Shown piece after piece: positions 55,448-63,235 of a stretch of 63,235 nucleotides of DNA. Made by a program: the position numbers and the translations under genes. Position 1 is the stretch's first letter; each line of letters begins with the position of its first letter. The notes beneath the pieces are model-generated. The model was not told the DNA's origin and did not search any database. It saw only the letters and a list, made by a program, of their open reading frames with translations. Origin of the DNA: Candidatus Symbiopectobacterium sp. 'North America' (GTDB lineage: Bacteria > Pseudomonadota > Gammaproteobacteria > Enterobacterales > Enterobacteriaceae); the NCBI RefSeq assembly GCF_015762685.1, contig NZ_PEHF01000016.1:1-63235 (forward strand), read 5' to 3'.

Positions 55448-57502
55448 ATGATGCTACATAATTTTATTCTACAAATTAGAAACCGCCCTGAATTCATTAT
55501 CTTAGTGATAATGATTATTGTCGTCGTGATGCTAATTATTCCTTTGCCTACGTATGTGGTCGATTTTCTTATTGGTTTTAATTTAACAATGGCATTGATG
55601 ATATTTTTAGGATCGTTTTACATTAATAGGATTCTCGATTTTTCATCGTTTCCTGCCATTTTATTAATCAGTACTATTTTTCGATTAGCGATATCTATCA
55701 GTACGAGTCGTTTAGTGTTGATGGATGCCGATGCTGGGGACATTATTGCCAGTTTCGGGGAATTTGTGATTGCCGACAACCTCATTGTCGGTTTTGTGAT
55801 TTTCTTTATCGTCACTATCGTCCAGTTTATTGTTATTACTAAAGGTTTTGAACGTATCGCTGAGGTGGCAGCGCGTTTTTCTCTTGATGCCATGCCTGGA
55901 AAACAAATGAGCATCGATGCCGATCTCAAAGCCGGAGTGATTGACGAAAATGAAGTAAGGCAGCGGCGAGCGTTATTGGAGGCCGAAAGTCAACTTTACG
56001 GCGCACTGAATGGTGCGATGAAATTTATAAAAGGTGATGCAATCGCAGGGATCGTCATCATATTTGTTAACCTGCTGGGCGGCATTTCGGTTAGGATGAT
56101 GCAACATGGAATGAGTATGTCGGCAGCGCTTTCAGTCTATACGCTGTTGACGATAGGTGATGCGTTGGTAGCACAGATACCCGCACTCCTCATTTCCATT
56201 AGCGGTGGTTTGATTGTTACGCGTGTAAATAACAGCGAAGATAATAATCTGGGTTCTAAAATCATCCAGGACATGTTTTCCAATAAATTTATACTAGTGG
56301 TTACCGGCGTTCTTGCCATTGCACTTGGTCTGTTGCCCGGTTTTCCATTAGCAATATTTCTGTTGTTGGCCGCACTGCTGTTTGGGCTCTATATCAAACA
56401 CCAGCGGGAAGAGAAACAACAAGGAGCGATGGCATCACGTTCAGATCAGAAAGAGAACGACGTTGAAGATAAGAGGAAACCTGTTGTGATCGACGGTAAG
56501 TTTATCCCAAAAACCATTCCTTTAATCGTTACCGTATTTTCTGGACATGAGAAAATAGTAGACCAATATGGTTTTTCATCATATTTAAAACGTCACTTTT
56601 TTATTGAGTACGGTGTTCGTTTACCTTATGTGATGATGAACTATAAAAAAGACACACCACACAATACTATAATTATTTTAATTAATGAGATTGAAGCTGC
56701 CATTTTCCCATTTTTTCCCGGTATGCATAAGATCTTGCTACGCGGCGATGAGTACCAGGTTCTGGACAGCAATGTTCAGGTCAATGAAATTAATCAAGTA
56801 AAAACCTATTGGCTTCCGGAAGATCAATGCAAGAAAGCACACGGTCTTGGATTTTATACGCGCAGTGCACAGGATGAATTTTACGTCTGTGCATCGACCC
56901 TGTTGGCGAGAAATATTACCGAGTTTTTCGGTATCCAAGAGGGGAAAACACTGCTTGACGATCTTGATAAAAAGTATCCTGAGCTACTCAAAGAGTGTTA
57001 CAGAAATAATACCGTTCAGCGTATTACTGAAGTTTTTCAACGTTTGCTACAAGAGCGTATTTCTATCAGGAATATGAGGTTAATTCTTGAGGCATTGGTA
57101 CAGTAGGCCCCGAAAGAAAAGTATCCCATTATGTTAGTAGAGCATGTGCGTGGTGTGTTATCTCGCTATATATCAAACCGTTTTTCAACCGAAGGAAAAA
57201 TACGTGCATTTGTTATGTCGCATGACCTGGAAGCAGTGGTGCGTAATGGTATCAGACAAACGTCCGGGGGAACCTTTATCAATTTGCCGCCGCCAGAAAC
57301 TGAGCGAATTATTCATTGCTTAGAAAAAAGTATTCATGGCAACGGAGTCAATGCCAGGGATATTATTTTAATAGTGTCTCTTGATATTCGGAGTTTTGTG
57401 AAGAAATTGGTTGAAGAACATTATCCTGAAATGGATGTGCTCTCCTTCGGTGAGATTTCACAAAGCGTGGACATTGATGTTATTGGTTTACTACAAAATT
57501 AA
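55448..57502 (+). pseudogene. invA: invA (SctV), T3SS major export gate, single Trp-to-amber change
   Basis: InvA is the nonameric inner-membrane export gate. Residues 1-552 are open: eight transmembrane helices (IIPLPTYVVDFLIGFN near the start), the conserved ARFSLDAMPGKQMSIDADLK loop and part of the cytoplasmic domain. TAG at 57104-57106 replaces a conserved Trp (Salmonella ALWAPREKD), and the frame continues to 57502 with VEHVRGVLSRYI and GIRQTSGGTFINL. The product would lack about 130 residues of the ring-forming cytoplasmic domain. One substitution separates this gene from function, the least damaged of the large T3SS genes. Confidence 0.95.
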
Positions 57503-57511
57503 CGGGTGAAT

Positions 57512-57921
57512 TATGCAATATGATGTTGTTGCGTTGCTAACCGAGATTTTAGCGAAAGTGGGGGATGTCAGAGGTTCTTGATAAAGATCTGAATAATCAC
57601 TCTACGATATGGTTACATATGAAGGATGATATTCCCACTATCCATATCAAGAGTAATGATGAGGAAATTTGGGTTTGGGCACAGCTAGGTGAAGTCAATC
57701 TTTCTACCCTGAGTTATTGCAGCGCCAATCTATTTCCATTGTTATTGGTTCACAATGAAGACGTCTTTCATGCGGGGCAACCTTGTTTATATCAGATTGA
57801 TAATAGTTTAGATCTTCGCGCTCAGGTAAAAGAAAAACATTGTGAGTCAGCGTCCGTATTTATGGAGATGCTGGATACCTTTTTAACGGTGTTGCAGCAG
57901 TATCGCACAGCATTAAATTAA
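57512..57921 (+). pseudogene. invB: invB, T3SS effector chaperone, frameshifted
   Basis: InvB is a class IB chaperone for effectors such as SipA and SopE. The start MQYDVVALLTEILAKVGDV is followed by a stop after 22 codons. The body is open in another frame from about 57570 (LDKDLNNHSTIWLHMKDDIP, IWVWAQLGEVNLSTLS), matching Salmonella InvB (HSTIVLDL, VWIWAQLG). The shift lies near a GGGGG run around 57562, so one or two bases were lost. It falls between invA and invC, as in SPI-1. Confidence 0.88.
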
Positions 57922-57937
57922 TGACGGGAGAGTACCC

Positions 57938-59233
57938 ATGGTCGCGCAAAACTTTATCCATCTTGCTCACCCTGTAAGAATTCAGGGAAATGTAATAGAG
58001 GCCTATTTACCCGGCACCTATATTGGCGAGGTGTGCGAGGTACAGTGCTCCCTTCAGGATTTAACACGGGTAGGGCTTGCACAAGTAATTGGTTTTAATC
58101 ACTAATATACACTATTAAGCCTGCTCAATGATAACCAGGGTTTTTCTCGTCGCAATGTGCTCTATCCGACGGGTAAACCGTTCAAGATTGCGTTAAATGA
58201 CGATGTTGCTGGCGCGGTGCTTGATGCGATGGGAAATGTCCGCGCTCGACTTGATAGCAACGCGTTGCGCTATTCCGGCGTGAAGCACGTGCTGGCGGTG
58301 CAGGGAGAACCCAAGGATTTTACCCAGTACAGGCCTATTGATACGCCACTGGTGACGGGCGTTCGTGCTATTGACGGGTTGTTCACTTGTGGTTTGAGTC
58401 AACGCATGGGTATTTTCGCCTCTGCTGGTTGTGGCAAAATATCGTTGATGAGCATGTTGATTGAGCATTCTGAGGCGGATATTTATGTTATTGGTCTGAT
58501 TGTAGAGCGTGGGCGTGAAGTTACCGAGTTTATCGAAACGTTGAAGCAATCTCCACGTAGATCGCAAATGGTGTTAGTTTACGCTACATCAGACCGATCG
58601 TGTATTGAATGTTATTATGCCGCGCAGATAGCAACACGGGTGGCTGAATATTTTAGCGCTAAAGGAAAGCATGTCCTGCTATTTATTGATTCAATAACCC
58701 GCTATGCGCGGGCATTGCGTGATACAGCACTCAGCATGGGTGAAATGCCGGCCCGACGCGGTTATCCCGCCTCAGTGTTTGAGACACTACCCAAACTGTT
58801 GGAGCGGCCAGGACGTTTTCAGCAAGGTTCAATAACAGCCTTCTATACGGTATTGATTGAGAATGAAGAGGAACCGGATGTTATTGGAGATGAAGTTCGT
58901 TCTATTCTCGATGGCCATATTTATCTGAGTAAAATGTTGGCTGCTCAAACGCATTATCCGGCGATTGATATATTACAAAGTATTAGTCGCGTATTTTTTC
59001 ATATTACGCAATCAGAGCAACAGCGTGCCGCTGCACGTTTTCGAGAATTGCTTTTTCGGCAACGAGATATGTAACTGTATCTGGACTTGGGTGAATACCA
59101 GCCTGGAGAGAATGCTGAAAACGACACGGCCCTGAATAAAAAGGAGTTGATGGAGGATTTTCTCAAACAGGACATGACGCAGAAAATCGAGATAACAACG
59201 TGTTTGGATAAACTTTATGCATGCCTGGCGTAA
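57938..59233 (+). pseudogene. invC: invC (SctN), T3SS ATPase, two stops and P-loop mutation
   Basis: InvC is the ATPase that strips chaperones from substrates. The ATG at 57938 starts MVAQNFIHLAHPVRIQGNVI. TAA interrupts at 58103-58105 (codon 56) and 59072-59074 (codon 379); the frame is otherwise one. Walker A reads SAGCGKI instead of SAGCGKT: Thr168 is Ile through ACA to ATA at 58440, which removes the Mg-ATP ligand. The conserved LIGERGREV motif reads LIVERGREV. The family sequence then continues (LLFIDSITRYARALRD, PARRGYPASVFETLP). The stop at 59231-59233 overlaps spaM. Confidence 0.94.
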
Positions 59234-59677
59234 AGGAAATGCTTTTTTAGCTTTACTTGAACATAAAAAACATCGTGCCGAGCATGATAAAAAAAGAGTG
59301 AAGCGTCATTGGATGCACTTTGTTACGCCATTGCCCAATGCCATAGGGAGCATGAAGCAATAAGTATGAAGATTGCTCGGTTGATGTCGCCAGGGGTGCT
59401 TAGTCGCAGTGAAATATATCAACGTATCCGGCAGTAGGGGGTATTGATGAGCAGACAGCAAGATATTGCACAGCGCATTATTGATTTGCAGAGCGATGCT
59501 GATATCGAGAAACAAAAAATTGAACAATGTCAAAGCATGATAATGGGGTATGAAAAAAGACACCGAAATATTGCACGCTATCTTCAATGTGTGCAGCGTA
59601 ATCAACTTCAACGTGCAGATACCAATACTGAAAATGATATTGAGGAGAGAGTAAGTTATGGAGATAAAAACGGGTGA
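59217..59677 (+). pseudogene. spaM: spaM/invI (SctO), T3SS stalk protein, frameshift and amber
   Basis: SctO is the coiled-coil stalk between the ATPase and the export gate. ATG 59217 overlaps the end of invC and starts MHAWRKGNAFLALLEHKKHR. The frame shifts near 59310; the other frame continues with CHREHEAISMKIARLMSPGV and LSRSEIYQRIRQ, then TAG at 59435-59437, then an almost entirely charged helical end (SRQQDIAQRIIDLQSDADIE and on). LSRSEIYQRIR corresponds to LSREEIYTLLR in Salmonella. Ends at 59675-59677, overlapping spaN. Confidence 0.82.
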
Positions 59678-60545
59678 AGAAACATCAATAAAAACCCAAA
59701 CTTCATCGGAAACTGACTCCGAAAGTGAAATATCCCTAGAGAAAATAGCGGAGAAAAAGAAAAACAAGGCAACACAACATTCAGAGACGATTATGTATTT
59801 TCATTATTACACTGAAATTCTGTATGACAAGCCGTTGAGTTTGAAGCAGAGCGGCGCGACAGTGCAAGAAAAGGGCAAAAAAAGTGTGTTACACGAACAG
59901 GAAATGCATCGGCGTGATTTGCCTGTCTCCCCCCTGTAGCGTATCACGCTACAGCACATGATGGGGGACCCGTCGCGGTCAATAACACGACATTACAAGC
60001 AACGGGGCAATTCGGCATCATTCCCTACGTTGAGCAACGGGGCAGCAAGGTGTCTGATATGACTGATCCTGTCACGGTATTTGACACATCCTCTGCCGTC
60101 GATGTGCAACCCCTGGCGGAATCTGTGCCTATTGTTGGCCCTGCACATGACACCAGAGGACAATACGGCGCGTTCCGTTCGCCAGTCAATACCCAAGCCA
60201 ATGTGCAACATTCACAGCGGAATGAGCACACCCTTTAGGACGATTACACAGCGAGAAAGGTTGAATGCGCTGCGCCTTGGCGACTCTCGAGACGATCAAA
60301 CGATGCGGATCAGTTACCCATTCCAGCGTTGGTTTGGCGAACACTCCGTCAAGGTGTCGCTACAGCGTGACAGCCTGTTTGAAAGTGCAATGGTTCTGCA
60401 ACCGTCCGATGTACGCGCTTCCGATGCGTTAGCCCGGCAACTTGATCATTGGCCAAAGTAGACACCGTACATACTACTTCCCGATAGCGCGGGAGATGAA
60501 CAGCAGCAAGGGCAGCAGCAGAGAGAACAAAAAGAGGAACAATAA
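59658..60545 (+). pseudogene. spaN: spaN/invJ (SctP), needle-length regulator, frameshifts and amber
   Basis: SctP sets needle length and switches substrate specificity. It starts MEIKTGEETSIKTQTSSETD at 59658. The frame ends at TAG 59937-59939; the middle part, rich in Val, Pro and Gln, is open in a second frame from about 59939 to 60238, and the end returns to the first frame. The C-terminal core SYPFQRWFGEHSVKVSLQRD matches Salmonella SpaN (TYRFQRWGNDYSVNI). TAG at 60459-60461 follows, then a Gln-rich tail to TAA at 60543-60545, which overlaps the spaO ATG. At least two indels and one nonsense change. Confidence 0.85.
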
Positions 60546-61473
60546 TGAATGTGCGGGAGCGGTTGCGTCGAAGTCCCCGTCTGGTCAATGTTACCGGGGA
60601 AACCGCCCTGCCTGTTCCGGGCCGTGAAATTGCGCTACCCAGCCCTTCGCGTCGTTACCTCAGCCTCGATCTGAAGGATGAGGAACAGAATTGTGCTCAG
60701 GCATGGGTTGATGCCGATGAGTGGGCTGCGGCAAGCGGATGTGAACTGCCTGGTATTGCGTGGGAACAAGTGCCGCTTGGCTATCTTTCTCGTTGGCTGT
60801 GCCATCACCAGCCTGATTGGTGGGTGGCAAATAAACGGTGGGTAATTCAACAGGTCGCTATTCCAGCAAAATCGTTGCCAGACTCTCTTGCGCGTGTACC
60901 TGCCAGTCCCTGTTCATTGTTGTGCTGTGACTGGCCGGAGAACCAAGATCAGACGTTATTGATTTCCCGCCCTTGACTTGAGCATCTTCCCTTTACTCTG
61001 CGCTATATGTTGGGCAGTACTCGCTTGCCACTGGCGCAACTGGTGACGATGACCAAAGGCGACGTAATGCGTATTGAACACTACGTTCCCATACTGCTTA
61101 TTGAGCATTGTCCAATTGCACATTTTTGTTTAACTCAGGACCTGGAGGTTTTTGTGGAGGAATTTTACATTGCAGATTCAGACGATGCGCTACGAGAAGA
61201 AGATGAAATAACATTTGAATGGATGAATTTGCCTATCAATATTGAGTTTGTATTAAATAGTGTATCGCTCACGGTCGGCGAATTGGATAATTTACAGCCA
61301 GGTGCGCAGTTGCCGTTAAATAGCAATGCGGAAAAAAAATCAGAATTTATCTGAATCGCAAGCTATTTGCGTGCGGTGAGTTAGTTGTACTGAATGACGG
61401 CTCATTGGCTATAGAGGTAAACAGTATGAACGGCGCGCTAAAAGGGAAATCGGACGCAATATATGCTGAGTAA
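60545..61473 (+). pseudogene. spaO: spaO (SctQ), T3SS sorting-platform protein, opal codon and A8 frameshift
   Basis: SpaO forms the cytoplasmic pods of the sorting platform. The start MNVRERLRRSPRLVNVTGET leads to TGA at 60974-60976; the frame continues in phase (LEHLPFTLRYMLGSTRLPLA, the first SPOA-like region) to LPINIEFVLNSVSLTVGELD, the C-terminal SPOA domain. At A8 (61332-61339) the frame breaks. One more A would give NAEKKIRIYLNRKLFACGEL and the stop at 61471-61473, eleven bases into spaP. Shigella spa33 and relatives also make a separate C-terminal product, which could still start after the TGA here. Confidence 0.9.
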
Positions 61474-62125
61474 TGACGTTTCATTAATTATACTGCTCTC
61501 GTTATTTACATTGTTACCTTTTATTATTGCCGGTGGAACCTGTTTTATAAAATTCTCTATCGTACTTATCATGGTTCGTAACGCGTTGGGGATTCAGCAA
61601 GTGCCCTCAACGTTAACACTGAATGGTATAGCATTGATCATGACCGCCTTTGTTATGATGCCAATAACCCAGAACATGCTTAAGTTTGTTGAACAAAATA
61701 ATATCAATTTCAATGATACACAGTCAGTCAGTTTGTTTATGGATAAAGGGTTAGGCGGCTACAGAAACTATCTGGTGCATTATTCTGACCGCGATCTTAT
61801 TTATTTTTTCTACAATATCCAGCAGGGTAACAAAGATAACGCCCATCAATTGGAAGAGCATGAAGTGCAGTCATTGCCGTTGATGACGCTGGTGCCAGCC
61901 TACGCATTGAGTGAAATTCAAAGTGCTTTCAAAATTGCATTTTATCTCTACGTGCCCTTTGTTGTTATTGATATGGTGGTTTCCAGTATTCTGTTAGCGC
62001 TTGGGATGATGAGCCCCATCACGATCTCTATCCCGATCAAGTTGATTTTATTCGTCGCGATGAATGGCTGGAGCCTGTTAACCAAGGGGTTGATTACCCA
62101 ATATACAGAACTCATGACATCATGA
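61463..62125 (+). CDS. spaP: SpaP (SctR), T3SS export apparatus protein
   Basis: SctR pentamer is the base of the export gate in the inner membrane. The 220-residue product has the TLLPFIIAGGTCFIKFSIVL first helix pair, MVRNALGIQQVPSTLTLNGI, the VPAYALSEIQSAFKIAFYLY motif and the final helix. Near the end it reads LALGMMSPITIS where the family has four Met-like residues (GMMMMSP or GMMMLSP), so two residues may have been lost from an ATG repeat. It overlaps both spaO and spaQ. The frame is open. Confidence 0.93.
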   Translation: MLSNDVSLIILLSLFTLLPFIIAGGTCFIKFSIVLIMVRNALGIQQVPSTLTLNGIALIMTAFVMMPITQNMLKFVEQNNINFNDTQSVSLFMDKGLGGYRNYLVHYSDRDLIYFFYNIQQGNKDNAHQLEEHEVQSLPLMTLVPAYALSEIQSAFKIAFYLYVPFVVIDMVVSSILLALGMMSPITISIPIKLILFVAMNGWSLLTKGLITQYTELMTS

Positions 62126-62376
62126 ATAACATCCTCTTTATTGGTAATAATGCATTATTGTTGGTGCTTAAGTTAAGGGCTGTTCCTATTGCTTTTGCAA
62201 CAGTAGTCGGGATTGTTGTTGGTTTATTTCAAACAGTAATGCAAATACAGGAGCAAACGTTACCTTTAGGGGTGAAGTTATTGGCCGTATTTGCCAGTTT
62301 GTTCATGCTGATTGATTGGTTTTCAGCGGAGATGCTCTATTTCTCATACCAGGTGTTTTCAATGGCTTTTCAGTGA
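62122..62376 (+). CDS. spaQ: SpaQ (SctS), T3SS export apparatus protein
   Basis: Small two-helix membrane protein of the export gate. The 84-residue product has the first helix near residues 10-35, the conserved LFQTVMQIQEQTLPLGVKLL turn and the second helix. Its ATG overlaps the spaP stop (ATGA). The residues just before the first conserved Pro (LKLRAVPIAFA) differ from the usual SGWP and may be slightly altered. Frame intact. Confidence 0.92.
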   Translation: MNNILFIGNNALLLVLKLRAVPIAFATVVGIVVGLFQTVMQIQEQTLPLGVKLLAVFASLFMLIDWFSAEMLYFSYQVFSMAFQ

Positions 62377-62387
62377 GAAATAAAATC

Positions 62388-63152
62388 ATGTTGTTCACTA
62401 ATCTTTATCTGTATTTTCAACATAATGTCATGATTTTAATGCTTGCCTATGCTCGCATGTCTATTGTTGTTTATATGTTGCCCGTTTTAGGGGAGCGGAT
62501 ATTGGCAAATCTTATCGTAAAGAACACAGCGATATTTCTTGTGATTATTGGCTTATGGCCATGCGTTGAGGCGAGTCCCGTTACTGATCTGGGGAGCTGA
62601 ATAGTCCTGGTAAAAGAACTTGTCGTTGGCCTGGTTTTGGCAGTAACGCTTTGCTTGCCTTTTTGGATAGTGATAGCGCTGGGGGAGCTTATCGATAACC
62701 AACGTGGCACGACGATAAGTGATAGCATCGATCCAGTGCACGGTGTTCAAGGTTCCATTCTCTCTGGCTTTTTCAATTTTGCTTTTGGTGCGATGTTTTT
62801 TGCCCAGGGCGGTATGCGTTTGCTGGTTGACGTATTGGCAGCAAGTTACCGGGTATTGCCCAAAGGAAGTGAGTTGAGTGAGATGAGCATTAACGAAACC
62901 GGGCAGTTATTGTTGATGTTAATGCAAGGTAGCATCATGCTGGCAGCACCGGTACTCATTGTCATTATGTTGTCAGAAGTATTGTTAGGTGTTTTTTCAC
63001 GTTATTGCCCGCAGCTTAATCCATTTTCACTATCACTGACCATCAAAAGCGTCATCGCTTTTTCTGTCTTTTTGCTCTATGGCTTCCATTCATTTACTGA
63101 AAAATTATTACCTCTTTTATCTTTACAAGCGTTTCAACGCTTTTTTATTTGA
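62388..63152 (+). pseudogene. spaR: spaR (SctT), T3SS export apparatus protein, opal codon
   Basis: SctT caps the SctR/SctS export gate. The frame begins at ATG 62388 (a GTG at 62373 is also possible) with MLFTNLYLYFQHNVMIL. TGA at 62598-62600 cuts it after about 70 codons. It continues in phase with KELVVGLVLAVTLCLPFWIV, IDNQRGTTISDSIDPVHGVQ and SEVLLGVFSRYCPQLNPFSL, all typical of SctT, to the stop at 63150-63152. Only one lesion is seen. Confidence 0.92.
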
Positions 63153-63235
63153 CGTGATGGAGAAAGCGATATTGTAAGCACACCGGTTTTAGTTCCACGC
63201 ACTTTTTGAGATTTCCGGGTTTTCAGCCATCAGCC
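63153..63235. other. sequence after spaR, not recognisable as spaS
   Basis: In SPI-1 the next gene is spaS. A short ATG frame after spaR (ATGGAGAAAGCGATATTG) stops at once and does not resemble the SpaS start. The last 60 bases read open on the minus strand but are too short to assign. Either spaS is deleted or displaced at this point or a mobile element begins here. Confidence 0.35.

Overview
The window looks like the chromosome of a gammaproteobacterium of the order Enterobacterales. Most likely it is a recently host-associated member of the Pectobacteriaceae; a Symbiopectobacterium- or Sodalis-like symbiont would fit. This is an inference from the order glnD-map-rpsB-tsf-pyrH-frr-dxr-uppS-cdsA-rseP-bamA-skp-lpxD-fabZ-lpxA-lpxB-rnhB-dnaE-accA, the close match of the proteins to enteric families, the presence of ecp pilus genes, and the large number of freshly broken genes. 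No 16S gene or other species marker is present, so the genus is a guess.

Layout. (1) 1-778: remnant of glnD, with two in-frame stops and a junction to unrelated sequence. (2) 888-23679: an intact core block for translation (map, rpsB, tsf, frr), UMP kinase, isoprenoid, phospholipid and lipid A synthesis, outer-membrane assembly, DNA replication, acetyl-CoA carboxylase and tRNA-Ile lysidine synthesis. (3) 23761-24714: an AT-rich, frameshifted gene of unknown function inserted between tilS and rof. (4) 24920-29598: rof, yaeP, yaeQ, nlpE (lipobox cysteine replaced by serine) and mutS. (5) 30308-37539: an E. coli common pilus locus ecpRABCDE, in which ecpB, ecpC and ecpD are clearly broken and ecpR has a frameshifted tail. 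(6) 37790-39885: a gss pseudogene and a small membrane protein. (7) 40183-44853: one long intimin/invasin-type inverse autotransporter gene with two in-frame stops. (8) 45877-46461: a ToxR-like regulator. (9) 46624-63152: an SPI-1/Inv-Spa type III secretion island, arranged as two divergent operons: prgHIJK-orgAB plus an orgC-like gene on the minus strand, and invFGEABC-spaMNOPQR on the plus strand.

The core genes are intact and well organised. The surface and host-interaction genes (T3SS, pilus, adhesin) and a few metabolic or regulatory genes (glnD, gss) carry scattered nonsense codons and small indels. The genes between the lesions remain readable and similar to their families, so inactivation is recent. 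Only small T3SS genes (prgI, prgJ, orgA, spaP, spaQ) keep full reading frames. All three stop codons occur at the lesions and several are Trp-to-stop or Gln/Glu-to-stop changes, which fits GC-to-AT mutation under relaxed selection rather than recoding. Several frameshifts sit in A5, A7, A8, T5 or C8 runs, so some products might still be made at low level by slippage.

A ~130-200 bp imperfect palindromic repeat of the enterobacterial intergenic type occurs three times (after tsf, after ecpE, and at the 3' end of orgB). I found no tRNA or rRNA gene, no CRISPR array and no complete insertion sequence. The nearest thing to an undescribed system is the unassigned AT-rich gene at 23761-24714, followed by the ToxR-like regulator beside the T3SS and the orgC-like gene.
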